Shown here: piece by piece, positions 22,650-59,937 of the stretch | How positions within the stretch are numbered: the first letter of the stretch is position 1 | How the letters are laid out: every line of letters begins with the position of its first letter | NCBI RefSeq assembly: GCF_029633865.1 | Contig: NC_079212.1 | Span: 149,300,541-149,364,540 of the forward strand | Reading direction: 5' to 3' | DNA: 64,000 bases | DNA from: Lampris incognitus | Lineage: Eukaryota > Chordata > Actinopteri > Lampriformes > Lampridae | Position numbers and translations under genes: made by a program | Notes under the pieces: generated by a model | Told to the model about the DNA's origin: nothing | What the model saw: only the letters and a program-made list of their open reading frames with translations | The model's database searches: none

Positions 22650-24797
22650 AACACAGTACAGACTGAGACTCATAGCCTGGCCATAGAGACACAGACACAT
22701 GGTAACACAGTACAGACTGAGACTCATAGCCTGGCCATAGAGACACAGACACATGGTAACACAGTACAGACTGAGGCTCATAGCCTGGCCATAGAGACAC
22801 AGACACATGGTAACACAGTACAGACTGAGACTCATAGCCTGGCCATAGAAACACAGACACATGGTAACACAGTACAGACTGAGACTCATAGCCTGGCCAT
22901 AGAAACACAGACACATGGTAACACAGTACAGACTGAGGCTCATAGCCTGGCCATAGAGACACAGACACATGGTAACACAGTACAGACTGAGACTCATAGC
23001 CTGGCCATAGAGACACAGACACATGGTAACACAGTACAGACTGAGACTCATAGCCTGGCCATAGAAACACAGACACATGGTAACACAGTACAGACTGAGA
23101 CTCATAGCCTGGCCATAGAAACACAGACACATGGTAACACAGTACAGACTGAGACTCATAGCCTGGCCATAGAGACACAGACACATGGTAACACAGTACA
23201 GACCGAGGCTCATAGCCTGACCATAGAAACACAGACACACGTTAACACAGTACAGACTGAGGCTCATAGCCTGGCCATAGAAACACAGACACATGGTAAC
23301 ACAGTACAGACTGAGACTCATAGCCTGGCCATAGAAACACAGACACATGGTAACACAGTACAGACTGAGACTCATAGCCTGGCCATAGAGACACAGACAC
23401 ATGGTAACACAGTACAGACCGAGGCTCATAGCCTGGCCATAGAAACACAGACACATGGTAACACAGTACAGACTGAGACTCATAGCCTGACCATAGAAAC
23501 ACAGACACATGGTAACACAGTACAGACTGAGACTCATAGCCTGGCCATAGAAACACAGACACATGGTAACACAGTACAGACTGAGACTCATAGCCTGACC
23601 ATAGAAACACAGACACACGTTAACACAGTACAGACTGAGGCTCATAGCCTGGCCATAGAAACACAGACACATGGTAACACAGTACAGACTGAGACTCATA
23701 GCCTGGCCATAGAGACACAGACACATGGTAACACAGTACAGACTGAGACTCATAGCCTGGCCATAGAAACACAGACACATGGTAACACAGTACAGACTGA
23801 GACTCATAGCCTGGTCATAGAAACAAAGACACATGGTAACACAGTACAGACTGAGACTCATAGCCTGACCATAGAAACACAGACACACGTTAACACAGTA
23901 CAGACTGAGGCTCATAGCCTGGCCATAGAAACACAGACACATGGTAACACAGTACAGACTGAGACTCATAGCCTGGCCATAGAGACACAGACACATGGTA
24001 ACACAGTACAGACTGAGACTCATAGCCTGGCCATAGAAACACAGACACATGGTAACACAGTACAGACTGAGACTCATAGCCTGGCCATAGAAACACAGAC
24101 ACATGGTAACACAGTACAGACTGAGGCTCATAGCCTGGCCATAGAAACACAGACACATGGTAACACAGTACAGACTGAGGCTCATAGCCTGGCCATAGAG
24201 ACACAGACACATGGTAATACAGTACAGACTTAGACTCATAGCCTGGCCATAGAGACACAGACACATGGTAACACAGCACAGACTGAGACTCATAGCCTGG
24301 CCATAGAAACACAGACACATGGTAACACAGTACAGACTGAGACTCATAGCCTGGCCATAGAAACACAGACACATGGTAACACAGCACAGACTGAGACTCA
24401 TAGCCTGGCCATAGAAACACAGACACATGGTAACACAGTACAGACTGAGGCTCATAGCCTGGCCATAGAAACACAGACACATGGTAACACAGTACAGACT
24501 GAGGCTCATAGCCTGGCCATAGAAACACAGACACATGGTAACACAGTACAGACTGAGGCTCATAGCCTGGCCATAGAGACACAGACACATGGTAATACAG
24601 TACAGACTTAGACTCATAGCCTGGCCATAGAGACACAGACACATGGTAACACAGCACAGACTGAGACTCATAGCCTGGCCATAGAAACACAGACACATGG
24701 TAACACAGTACAGACTGAGACTCATAGCCTGGCCATAGAAACACAGACACATGGTAACACAGCACAGACTGAGACTCATAGCCTGGCCATAGAAACA
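22650..24797. repeat. 54-bp minisatellite, about 40 copies, grown from LINE coding sequence
   Basis: Unit of 54 bp with core CATAGCCTGGCCATAGA and ACACATGGTAACACAGTACA. It encodes an 18-residue repeat ending HSLAIETQTHGN on the + strand, and all units stay open on the minus strand too (783 codons). Higher-order structure: marker variants recur 378 bp apart (7 units), for example the ACACACGTTAACACAG variant near 23241 and 23619, and the TACAGACTTAGACTC stop variant near 24229 and 24607. The flanks (TVTDVKQ before, GRCKKTWLPKEERRCQQC after) are LINE coding sequence in the same frame. Confidence 0.93.
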
Positions 24798-25253
24798 GGC
24801 AGATGTAAGAAAACATGGCTGCCAAAAGAGGAGCGTCGGTGCCAACAGTGTGGAGGAACTGCTGTAGAGACAGAGCAGCACTTTCTCACACAGTGCCCAG
24901 CATTTCCACTTATCAGGGAACAAGTTTTTACCCAAAATTCAGCAATAAACACCCACAATTTATGAAATCAGATAAGGAAAAACTAAAAATTATACTGGGG
25001 GAAATGAAAGAAAGTTGTGTTCTGGCAGGACAGTTAATCTCTGCCTGCCACCACATGAAGGAATCAGAATGACCTGCTGATCTACATCAGGCCTCAGTTT
25101 TAACTCGCCTTCTTTTTATTCATGTGTTATATATGTATGTATTATTGTCTTCTTTCTGTGTATAGTACTTGTTAACATTCGTTATTTGTACAATGCTCTG
25201 GCAATACTGTAGTTTGTTATGGTCATGCCAATAAAGCAGTTTGAATTTGAATT

Positions 25254-25633
25254 TGAGAGGGAGAGAGAGACAGAGAGAGAGAGAGGTAGGGGGGAGAGAG
25301 AGAGAGAGACAGGGAGCGACAGTGAGAGAGAGAGACACAGAGAGGGAGGGAGAGAGACAGAGAGGGAAAGAGGGGGAGAGAGAGACAGAGGAGGAAGAGA
25401 GAGAGAGAGATGGGGGAGAGAGAGACAGGGAGAGAGAGGTAGGGGGGAGAGAGAGAGAGAGAGACAGGGAGCGACAGTGAGAGAGAGAGACAGAGAGGGA
25501 AAGAGGGCGAGAGAGAGACAGAGGAGGAAGAGAGAGAGAGAGATGGGGGAGAGAGAGACAGGGAGAGACAGCGAGAGAGAGACAGAGAGTGAGGGAGAGA
25601 GAGAGAGAGAGAGACGGAAAGGGGGGGGGGGGA
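25254..25633. repeat. GA-rich low-complexity tract
   Basis: Almost pure purine (GAGAGAGACAGGGAG) with internal duplication: the block with AGGTAGGGGGGAGAGAG occurs near 25284 and 25437. It follows the LINE tail directly. Open frames here are composition artefacts. Confidence 0.92.
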
Positions 25634-25639
25634 GATAAG

Positions 25640-25944
25640 CCAGTGATTCTGCTAGTGAATTTTTAAAGCGGTGTGGAACTTTGTCAGGCGGGTCACTGTG
25701 ACAGTGGGGTCGAGTTACAGCGCGCACGCCTCTGAGGGAAGAACAAACCCGACAAACAGTCAGCCGTTACTTGGCTTCATGCCTGTTTTAATGTGAGAAA
25801 CTGAGAGAAGAGAGACACACTTCTCCAGTATCCAGTCATTCTATCAGTCCATCAGCTCTTTTCTTTTTCATTTCAGTTTTGTTCACTTCTGTTAAGTTCT
25901 GGATGTCAGCTGGACTGGAATAAACAACACTCATGGGTTCTGTG
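25640..25944 (+). other. candidate non-coding first exon of rem1
   Basis: Unique-looking sequence between two simple repeats, ending GGGTTCTGTG followed by the strong donor GTAAGTGT at 25945. In mammals REM1 has an untranslated first exon, and a good acceptor lies at 28561-28564 before the coding exon. No promoter element was seen for certain. Inference only; it could be unrelated. Confidence 0.3.
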
Positions 25945-25952
25945 GTAAGTGT

Positions 25953-26175
<223 letters not shown>

Positions 26176-26736
26176 GCTAGCTAGCAGGGGTTGGTTCCTG
26201 TGGCTTAACACAATAGGAATCAGTTCAGTGTGAGGAACTTTGCCATCACAGCAGAATCACATTGTGATTGAATAACAGAAAAATCAAAGATCTCAGGAAA
26301 ATCAGTTGTTTCATTAAAAAAATCATGAATTTACTGAATGAAATCATATTCTGCTGGTGATGAGTCATATTCTGCTGGTGAAGTTTATTGGTGGACTGTT
26401 GTGAACTTACTCGTCCGTACTGTTTAGCTGCTTGTCGTTTTGTTTATGTGATAGTGAAAGGTGAAAGGTTTGTTTATCTGGTAGTGAGAGGTGATAGGAA
26501 ACTATGTAAAATATCCATTTGGGATCAAATCAAACAACAAATTAGAGTTTATTCAACCAATCAGTCTAACTTGCCCTCAAATCAGCAAGATGAATAGTTT
26601 TCCAGAAGAACTTCACTAAAAACCAGAGTTATCATGTGCTGTGTATCAGACAGACACGTCAGACAGGCAGGAGAATGCTGTCAGTCGTGAATATTTAACA
26701 TGTGGCTACTAGTCTAGGGATTAAGGCTTCCCCAAC
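26176..26736. other. no recognisable feature
   Basis: Unique-looking sequence with only a 69-codon frame and two short direct repeats (CATATTCTGCTGGTGA twice near 26346-26380; AGTGAAAGGTGAAAGG and AGTGAGAGGTGATAGG). Would be intron 1a of rem1 if the first exon is correct. Confidence 0.35.
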
Positions 26737-26838
26737 CCAACGCTATGCTAAGCTATGCTATGCTAACCCAGCGCTATGCTAAACTATGCTATGTTAACTC
26801 AGCACTATGCTAAGCTATGCTATGTTAACCCAGCGCTA
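26737..26838. repeat. about 31-bp minisatellite split by a Tc1 element
   Basis: Units of TTAACCCAGCGCTATGCTAA with TATGCTATG, about three before the Tc1 relic and one or more after it (28196-28240). Confidence 0.8.
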
Positions 26839-27049
26839 CACTATATGAACAAAAGTATTGACACAGCTGGCCATTACACCTACAGGAGTTTTTATGACAT
26901 CCAATTCTAAATCCATAAGCATTAATATGGAGTTGGTTCCCCTTTGCAGCTATAACAGCTTCCACTCTTCTGGGAAGGCTTTCCACAAGATTTTGGAATG
27001 TGTCTGTGGGAATTTTTTTGCCCATTCATCCAGAAGAGCATTTGTGAGG

Positions 27050-28073
27050 TCAGGCACTGATGTTGGACGAGAAGACCTGGCTCGCAATCTCTAGTTCATC
27101 CCAAAGGTGTTCGATGGGGTTGAGGTCAGGGCTCTGTGCGGGCCAGTCAAATTCTTCCACACCAAACTCACCCAACCATGTCTTAATGGACCTTGCTTTG
27201 TGCACTGGGGCACAGTCATGCTGGAACAGAAAAGGGCCCTCCCCAAACTGTTCCCACAAAGTTGGAAGCATAGAATTGTCCAAAACGTCTTGGCATGCTG
27301 AATAGTTAAGATTTCCCTTCACTGGAACCAAGGGGCCGAGCCCAACCCCCGAAAAACAACCCCCTACCATTATCCCTCCTCCACCAAACTGTACAATTGG
27401 CACAATGCAGTCAGGCAGGTAATGTTCTCCTGGCACGCACCAAACCCAGACTCATCCGTCAGACTGCCAGACAGAGAAGCGTGATTCGTCACACCACAGG
27501 ACACGTTTGCACTGCTCCAGAGTCCAGTGGCAGCGTGCTTTACACCACTCCATCTGACGCTTGGCATTGTGCTCGGTGATGTAAGGCTTGCATGCAGCTG
27601 CTCGGCCATGGAAATCCATTCCATGAATGTCTGAATGTTCTCATTCATCCAGGTCATGGTTATCCACAGGAGTTGAATCAAGTGCAACTGGGCTTGATAC
27701 CAAGTCCAGTTGCACTTGATTCAGCTCCTGTGGATAACCATTCCATGAAGCTCCCGGCGCACAGTTTTTGTGCTGATGTTAATGCCAGAGGAAGTTTGGA
27801 ATTCTGCAGTTATGGAGTCAACAGAGCGTTGGCGACTTTTATGCACTATGCGCCTCAGCACTCGTTGACCCCGCTGTGTGACTTTACGTAGTCTGCCACT
27901 TTGTGGCTGAGTTGCTGTTGTTCCTAAACGCTTCCACTTTTCAATAATACCACTGACAGCTGACCGTGGAATATTCAGCAGGGAAGAAATTTCACGAACT
28001 GACTTGTTTCAAAGGTGGCATCCTATGACAGTACCACGTTTGAATTCACTGAGCGCTTCAGAACGACCCATTC
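27050..28073 (-). pseudogene. Tc1 DD34E transposase, broken
   Basis: Reads from about 28073 down: MGRSEALSEFKRGTVIG (helix-turn-helix, then a stop), IIEKWKRLGTTATQPQSGR, then, after the fold-back insert, a shifted frame with SLTDESGFG (first Asp), and a further frame with [16 protein letters not shown] (second Asp) and [15 protein letters not shown] (Glu). 34 residues separate the last Asp and Glu. At least two frameshifts, one stop and the insert make it non-functional. Confidence 0.85.
27628..27737. mobile_element. small fold-back insertion in the Tc1 relic
   Basis: A 110-bp insert whose arms (ATGGTTATCCACAGGAGTTG at about 27656 and its reverse complement ending near 27740) pair over about 36 bp around a short loop. 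It is flanked by a 12-bp direct repeat CCATTCCATGAA at 27616-27627 and 27738-27749. The transposase frame is disrupted here. Confidence 0.8.
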
Positions 28074-28239
28074 TTTCACAAATGTTTGTAAATGCAGACT
28101 GCATGGCTAGCTGCTTGATTTTATACACCTGTGGCAATGAAACACCTGAATTTACTGATTAAGAGGTGTGCCCCAATACTTTTGTCCATATAGTGTATGT
28201 TAACCCAGTGCTCCGCTAAGCTATGCTAAGTTAACCCAA

Positions 28240-28560
28240 GCCCCCATACACAAATAAATGATTAAAAACTAGGGAAAATTTAAGTAAACTCAATGTAACA
28301 TAATTAAAATGAAAGTGAAACTAAAACTAACGAAACTAAGCAGAACTGAGTTTAACAAAAGTAAATAAAGTAAAACGTAATTAAACCTATGATAAACTAA
28401 AAACCTGAACCAAACTAAGCTGAGCTGAGCTTAAAACAAAGCTAAATGAAGTAAAGCCTTACTAAACGTAACTCAGCTCTTCCCAGCATAATTAAAACTA
28501 AAATTAAATAAAATGAAACTAGCTAAATTTGCCTCTTAACTCTTTCTCCTTTTGTCTCCA
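28240..28560. other. AAACTAAA-rich low-complexity sequence ahead of the rem1 coding exon
   Basis: About 280 bp of A-rich irregular repeats (AAACTAAAACTAACG-type), ending with a pyrimidine tract TCTTTCTCCTTTTGTCTCCA before CCAG at 28561-28564, a good splice acceptor. Confidence 0.6.
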
Positions 28561-28564
28561 CCAG

Positions 28565-28788
28565 CTCCTGTTACTGTTACGTCATGGCATTCATGCTATT
28601 ATCATAGCAACATGATCTCCAACACCCTGACGCTGTTACCATAGTGACACGCCCTTCAACATATGACACTGTTACCATAGCATCAAGACGTCCGACACCC
28701 TGACACTGTTACCATAGCAACATTACGCCTGGAACCATTACACTGCAACTATACTAACATGACTGTCTGATGCTGTTACCATATCAAC
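28565..28788 (+). promoter_or_regulatory. rem1 5' UTR with five X-box-like repeats and upstream ATGs
   Basis: Between the acceptor and the start codon a unit of roughly 38-70 bp recurs, each with a GTTACCATAGCAAC-like core at 28598, 28635, 28671, 28708 and 28775. The copy at 28708-28721 fits the RFX X-box consensus (GTNRCC, spacer, RGYAAC) exactly. Upstream ATGs at 28584, 28593, 28612, 28663, 28759 and 28770 open short frames; most close at the TAG within CCATAG, and the last overlaps the true start out of frame. Function is inference; the repeats may be neutral. Confidence 0.55.
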
Positions 28789-54736
<25,948 letters not shown>

Positions 54737-55139
54737 AACAGCCAATCCAACAGGAAACCCTCTTTAAGGACATGTTTCCATCAGGAACCTTCATAAGTGT
54801 GACATGAAGTTGAGAGGTGTGACAAGCAGAAGATAGGGATTCTAAAAGGCTTCAGTCTCTCTGGGATTGGTTGAGCTTGCCATGGAAAAAGATAACAATC
54901 ATATTGTCTCTTAAGTGAGCTCCACCAATTAGCCAGAGGCTCGCAGTGATTGAGAGCGAGATTTCATCCAGTAGCTGAGTCTGGTCTGAGGACATCACAT
55001 GAAATCATGTTTTCCTGCTTTCCTCCTCATCAATTCCTGGTGTGCTTCTTCTTCCTCCACTGCTTGAACATTCACTTCATGGCACAAGATTCACCTTTGC
55101 ATTAGGAGAATGTACATCAAGCCCTTTAAGAATGTGTGA
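54737..55139 (+). other. rem1 proximal 3' UTR or flank
   Basis: No AATAAA was seen close to the stop. The first clear one downstream on the + strand is at about 58890, so the true transcript end cannot be placed. Confidence 0.4.
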
Positions 55140-55450
55140 GAATTGGTCTGGTCTGATCTGAACTGGTCTGATCTGATCTGATCTAAAGTGAAGTGAAGTG
55201 AACTGAGCTGGTCTGATCTAATCTAATCTAATCTGATCTGATCTGATCTGATCTGGTCTGATCTGATCTGGTCTGAACTGAACTGATCTGAACTGATCTG
55301 GTCTGAACTGAATTGAGCTGATTTGGTCTGGCATGGTCTGGTCTGAACTGCTCGGATCTGACCTGACCTGACCTGAACTGAACTGAACTGAACTGAACTG
55401 ATCTGGTCTGGTCCGATCTGATCTGAACTGATCTAGTCTGGTCTTGTCCA
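55140..55450. repeat. TCTGA/ACTGA pentamer low-complexity array
   Basis: Irregular GATCTGATCTGAACTG repeats over about 300 bp, giving an SDQIRPDQ-type frame on the minus strand. Confidence 0.92.
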
Positions 55451-55632
55451 AGGTAAGGTGTTCCATTCTTCCTGTAGAAAACATTACATTAATGAAAACC
55501 ATTTCAACATTAGTGTAGATTGCCAGACTGCTTGAGAACATAGTTGTTACCATAGTGACAGTCATACATACCATAGTAAACAGTGTTCCCAAGCACTGCT
55601 GCCTTAAAACTATAGCAAACTGTTGTCTAGAG

Positions 55633-56403
55633 CAGCGTTTCCAAACCCAGCCCTCATGGACCCCCTATCCTGTATATTGTTTTAGGCCTTGTTCAGACTG
55701 CAGGTAAATCGGATTTGTTTCTCAAATCAGATCTTTAAGAAAGACTGTCCGCACTGTTATTTGCAAGTGATCAGATCGGATTTGTGTTTCCAGACATCAC
55801 CAACTTATCTGCATGGGTTGCTGTGGTAATGACTTAGGCGTGAGTAACTATGTATGCTGGCGATGCAGTTTACCAATGAGGGAAGCATGACAAATGGAGA
55901 TACATCATCTCGTGCTCCAAACAGCTGTCAAGTCACAGTGCAGAACTCCTCCATAGCACCAGACAAATTCAGTGACAAAGGAGGCTGGTATACATTCCGT
56001 ACTGCAGTCATGGTGGGCACTCTGGATTTGACATCGTTTGTCGCGTTGTGAGTGACACAAAAGACAAATTGAATTCCGATTTGGAGAGCCAGAGCGTCCG
56101 ACTGAGGGGCATCTGTAGAAATTGCATTTCATGTGGTTTTTTTGCTGTCCAGACGTTCTAAAATCAGTCTGAATACGATCTGGATATGCCAAAAAAATGG
56201 ATTTGGACTGACAGTCTGAACAAGGCCTTAGTAACCCTGAAGAGGTATGCTTCCTTGTAGTTGTTCATCAGATCATCTTGTAACACTTGATCTGAAATAA
56301 TTAAGTGCACTGGTTGAGTTAGTAAAAGCAGGCCTACTTATGCAGGGTCACAATGAAAATGTGTAGGACAGGGAGTCGTTGAGGACTGGGTTGGGAAACA
56401 CTA
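55633..56403. mobile_element. non-autonomous hAT hosting a MITE
   Basis: Ends CAGCGTTTCCAAACCCAG and, from the right, AGTGTTTCCCAACCCAGTCC, with 8-bp flanks GTCTAGAG (55625-55632) and CTCTAGAG (56404-56411), one mismatch. No transposase. Confidence 0.82.
55685..56227. mobile_element. MITE with GGCCTTGTTCAGACTG inverted ends
   Basis: 543 bp with perfect 16-bp inverted ends and a TTA target duplication (55682-55684, 56228-56230), as for PIF/Harbinger-type elements. No transposase. Family assignment is tentative. Confidence 0.85.
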
Positions 56404-56411
56404 CTCTAGAG

Positions 56412-56965
56412 AAGAGGTCCACTGTAACCATAGTAACAGAGTAAATGTTAGTAGTCATTAACTAGATTCTGTTGTTGTCATGGAAACAGTCCAGTGTTAT
56501 CATGCTGTTAATTCAGCTAGTCTCTCCTCCCGTCTCTATGGAGTGAGTCGGCCTGCAGTGGATCAGAACCAGGCGTGGACAGGAACAGACTCCTTGGCCA
56601 CTACCAGACCAGATCCAGCTGGGAGGCTACAGGCCATCGGGTCAACCTCCAAAGAAACGTGTACCTCAAATATTGTGTTTCTTACGGTGAGATGTTGCAC
56701 ATGTATGGACGTTAAAATGCTAAAACAGATCTTTTCTTACTGCCTGTACACTGTGCTAACCTGGTCACTTTAGGGTCCTCAGTCCAGTCTTATTTGGTGT
56801 GTAAGTGTCCATGTGATATTGGTTGCAGTCTTAACCAGGACGGGTCTTCTCTCAGTCGCTGGAAGTGTTTGTTGCTTCCGTGTTGGAAATGAACACAACT
56901 GTTAAAGCACCAGTGTTGCTGGGGCCACTCCAACCTGTGTCTACAAGGTCATGTTGGACAGACAC
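56412..56965. other. no recognisable gene
   Basis: Includes a GTAACCATAGTAAC X-box-like site at 56424-56437 and a 97-codon frame with no domain. Confidence 0.35.
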
Positions 56966-57022
56966 ACAGATAGATAGATATATGGATGGATGGATGGATG
57001 GATGGATGGATGGATGGATGGA
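56966..57022. repeat. (GGAT)n / ATAG microsatellite
   Basis: ATAGATAGATATATGGAT followed by about 10 GGAT units. Confidence 0.92.
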
Positions 57023-57254
57023 TACAGGTAGACAGCTATGATAATGTGTGATGAATCTTCACTGACCAGAGGTTTTATCAATGTCTTCCTCCTCTCTTTT
57101 CCTCTCTCCTCTATTCCCTCTTTTTGTTAAACCCCCCCTTTTAAAAGTTCATCCAGCCAGTCAATCAGAGCTCTCAACAGGCTGTCTGTTGATGAGACGG
57201 GAAGTGAGATTTCAGGAGGACCTCTTAGCTCCGAGCACTGCTGAATGTCAAAAC

Positions 57255-57369
<115 letters not shown>

Positions 57370-57427
57370 TATCCTTGGGTTTTTCCAGTGTCTCTACCAT
57401 CTAATGTGTTGTATAAGTTGAGCGTTA

Positions 57428-58470
57428 GTGACCATGCAGCGTGGTGACCATGCAGCATCAGTGACCATGCAGCATCAGTGACCATGCGGCATCAGTGACC
57501 ATGCAGCGTGGCGACCATGCAGCATCAGTGACCATGCAGCGTGGCGACCATGCAGCATCAGTGACCATGCAGCATCAGTGACCATGCAGCATCAGTGACC
57601 ATGCAGCGTGGCGACCATGCAGCATCAGTGACCATGCAGTGTGGCGACCATGCAGCATCATTGACCATGCAGCATCAGTGACCATGCAGCGTGGCGACCA
57701 TGCAGCATCATTGACCATGCAGCATCAGTGACCATGCAGCGTGGTGACCGTGCAGCGTCAGTGACCATGCAGCATGGTGAGCATGCAGCATGGTGACTGT
57801 GCAGTGTGGTGACCATGCAGCATCAGTGACCATGCAGCGTGGCGACCATGCAGCATCAGTGACCATGCAGCATCAGTGACCATGCAGCGTGGCGACCATG
57901 CAGCATCATTGACCATGCAGCATCAGTGACCATGCAGCGTGGTGACCGTGCAGCGTCAGTGACCATGCAGCATGGTGAGCATGCAGCATGGTGACTGTGC
58001 AGTGTGGTGACCATGCAGCATCAGTGACCATGCAGCATGGAGACCCTGCAGCATCAGTGACCATGCTGCATGGTGACCATGCAGTGTGGTGACCCTGCAG
58101 CATCAGTGACCATGCAGCGTGGCGACCATGCAGCATCAGTGACCATGCAGCATCAGTGACCATGCAGCGTGGCGACCCTGCAGCATCATTGACCATGCAG
58201 CATCAGTGACCATGCAGCGTGGTGACCGTGCAGCGTCAGTGACCATGCAGCATGGTGAGCATGCAGCATGGTGACTGTGCAGTGTGGTGACCATGCAGCA
58301 TCAGTGACCATGCTGCATGGAGACCCTGCAGCATCAGTGACCATGCTGCATGGTGACCATGCAGTGTGGTGACCCTGCAGCATCAGTGACCATGCAGCGT
58401 GGTGACCATGCAGCATCATGACCATGCAGAATCACTGACCATGCAGCATTGTGACCATGCAGCGTGAATA
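57428..58470. repeat. 16/17-bp minisatellite with higher-order structure
   Basis: Units TGACCATGCAGCATCAG (17) and TGACCATGCAGCGTGG (16) over about 1 kb. A block beginning TTGACCATGCAGCATCAGTG with a GTGACCGTGCAGCGTCAG variant recurs near 57710, 57908 and 58188. Confidence 0.95.
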
Positions 58471-59576
58471 CATCATGACCACAACGCTGACATTTCCCTC
58501 GATAGAGGCCAACTGATTAAAAACCAGCTTATTAATATCCAGATTATTGATAACCTGCTGATTTAAAACTGGTTAATTAATTACCAGTTGGTTGATAATG
58601 CCACTTGCCCCAGCAGCTACTTCAGCAGGTAACCAGTCACCACAGCGACGACGGTCAGTTCATTATGGGAAGGGAAGAGTAGCAGTCTCCTATTCTTCTG
58701 TTGTGATTGTTTGGACTGTTTTCACTATTGCATTGAAACATCGCAGTTTGAACACATATTGTAAAACTCTGACTTAGCAAAGTAAGAGTTTTATAATAAC
58801 TGATAATGATGTGATTTAATGCATGACAAATTTCATTCATGAGGTGTAAACTGCTGGGGAGAAAGACTGGGTTCATTTCTGTATCCTTCAAATAAAATAC
58901 TTGTTGTGGATATTGATGTGCTCTAAACTCTGTGAGTTTAAGACAGCTGGTGGTTTGAGTGTCTGATACCTGAAGGAGTGAGCACGTTTGTCTGCTGTGG
59001 CATTCAGCTGTTAAGAGCGGACCTTAAATCAGATGTTAACTCTCAACATAGTGAAGGACTGAAACAGCAGAACCCTCTTGAAATAATCACGGGCCAGGCT
59101 ATATAGACTTTAAAATGCAGCCTTGTCTCTAATAATGTATGACCAGGACAATAATGAATGACTGTGGCTGATGGGAACGAGCCTGACATATCGCTGCACT
59201 AACATAAAGCAAAACTAAATTGGACACAAGACTAGCTTTTACTTCTTTCACAATTTGTCCATGAAAGGAAAGAAATAATTAAAGGTAAATTTGGACCTCT
59301 AACAGCAGCAGCTGTTAATGGCAGCAGCCATTTCTGGGACTGGTTTTTGGTGACTTGGGAGTCTTCTATAAAGTCCTAATATTTAAGAACTAGTTGTCGT
59401 TATTAATCCCCTTGGGCAAATTCAGTTACTGCGAGTTAGCCCGCCCTAGCTGTGATGTGTGTAGCTAGGAGCTGTGGGCTGCTGCCTCCATGCTGCGCCC
59501 GGGGACCAAAGCCAGTTTTTTCCCCATCGTCTTGGTCAGGGGCACAGACAGGAGTATAACCCTAACATGTTTCTTT
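58471..59576. other. no recognisable gene
   Basis: Unique-looking AT-rich sequence with AATAAA at about 58890. Could include a distal rem1 polyadenylation site or be intergenic. Confidence 0.35.
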
Positions 59577-59755
59577 TGATGTGGGGGAAACCGCAGCACC
59601 CAGAGAAAACCCACCACAGGCACGGGGAGAACATGCAAACTCCACACAGAGGATGACCCGGGATCACCCCAATGTTTTACAACCCCGGGGTTCGAACCCA
59701 GGGCCTTCTTGCTGCGAGGCGGCAGCGCTAACCACTGGGCCACCGCGCTGCCTTG
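59577..59755 (+). repeat. tail fragment of the CA-containing repeat
   Basis: GGGGGAAACCGCAGCACC, GGAGAACATGCAAACTCCAC and GGTTCGAACCCAGGGCC as in 33044-33502. Confidence 0.8.
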
Positions 59756-59771
59756 GTTTAAAAGTCACAAG

Positions 59772-59937
59772 ATGAGTCCGCGGTGGTGTAGCGGTCTCAG
59801 CAGCAATCATAGGCAACGCTGTCTTGGGGAGGGGGCGGAGTGGGCTTGTGTTCGTCACGTGAATGCGTCTCTGTGTGTCGGACAAAGCAGTGGTTCGGCC
59901 TGGAGTCGCCTTGTCACGAAAGTGGGGAGGCGTCTCC
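59772..59937 (+). mobile_element. SINE copy 3, 3'-truncated
   Basis: Head GATGAGTCCGCGGTGGTGTA and GCGGTCTCAGCAGC, the most complete tRNA-like start of the three copies, then the shared body up to GTGGGGAGGCGTCTCC, where it meets the Tx1-like LINE. Confidence 0.82.

Larger units (their letters stand above)
17820..25253 (+). mobile_element. I/Nimb-like LINE, split by an RTE insertion and a 54-bp array
   Basis: Pieces at 17820-18431, 21857-22650 and 24797-25253 read as one LINE: IDFKKAFDSIW, VGVRQGCCLSPTLFNIYIN, LLYADDLILLNPT (YADD), LAINIKKTKTI, then after the RTE FQKRSRCQGNKYHFTIG, LGEKARRAFYAIKRQ, and finally CQQCGGTAVETEQHFLTQCP, a Cys/His motif near the end of such LINEs. The 3' end is CCAATAAAGCAG followed by a TTTGAA repeat tail. 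It has many stops, so it is old. Clade assignment is from motif memory. Confidence 0.75.
26839..28195 (-). mobile_element. Tc1-like DD34E transposon, defective
   Basis: 1357 bp. Inverted ends read CACTATATGAACAAAAGTAT at the left and CACTATATGGACAAAAGTAT from the right, with TA duplications at 26837-26838 and 28196-28197. The minus strand encodes a broken transposase. A 110-bp fold-back sequence (27628-27737) has been inserted within it. Confidence 0.9.

Noticed and set aside
22650..24797. CRISPR-like array
   Set aside because: Units are contiguous 54-mers with no unique spacers, in a vertebrate genome. It is a minisatellite.
22584..24935. 783-codon minus-strand open frame rich in MSLSLYCVTMCLCFYGQA
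   Set aside because: It is the complement of a 54-bp tandem array whose length is a multiple of 3; the opposite strand is open too. No domain, no codon constraint.
25219..25638. Arg/Glu-rich frame in GA tract
   Set aside because: Low-complexity purine tract without start context or homology.
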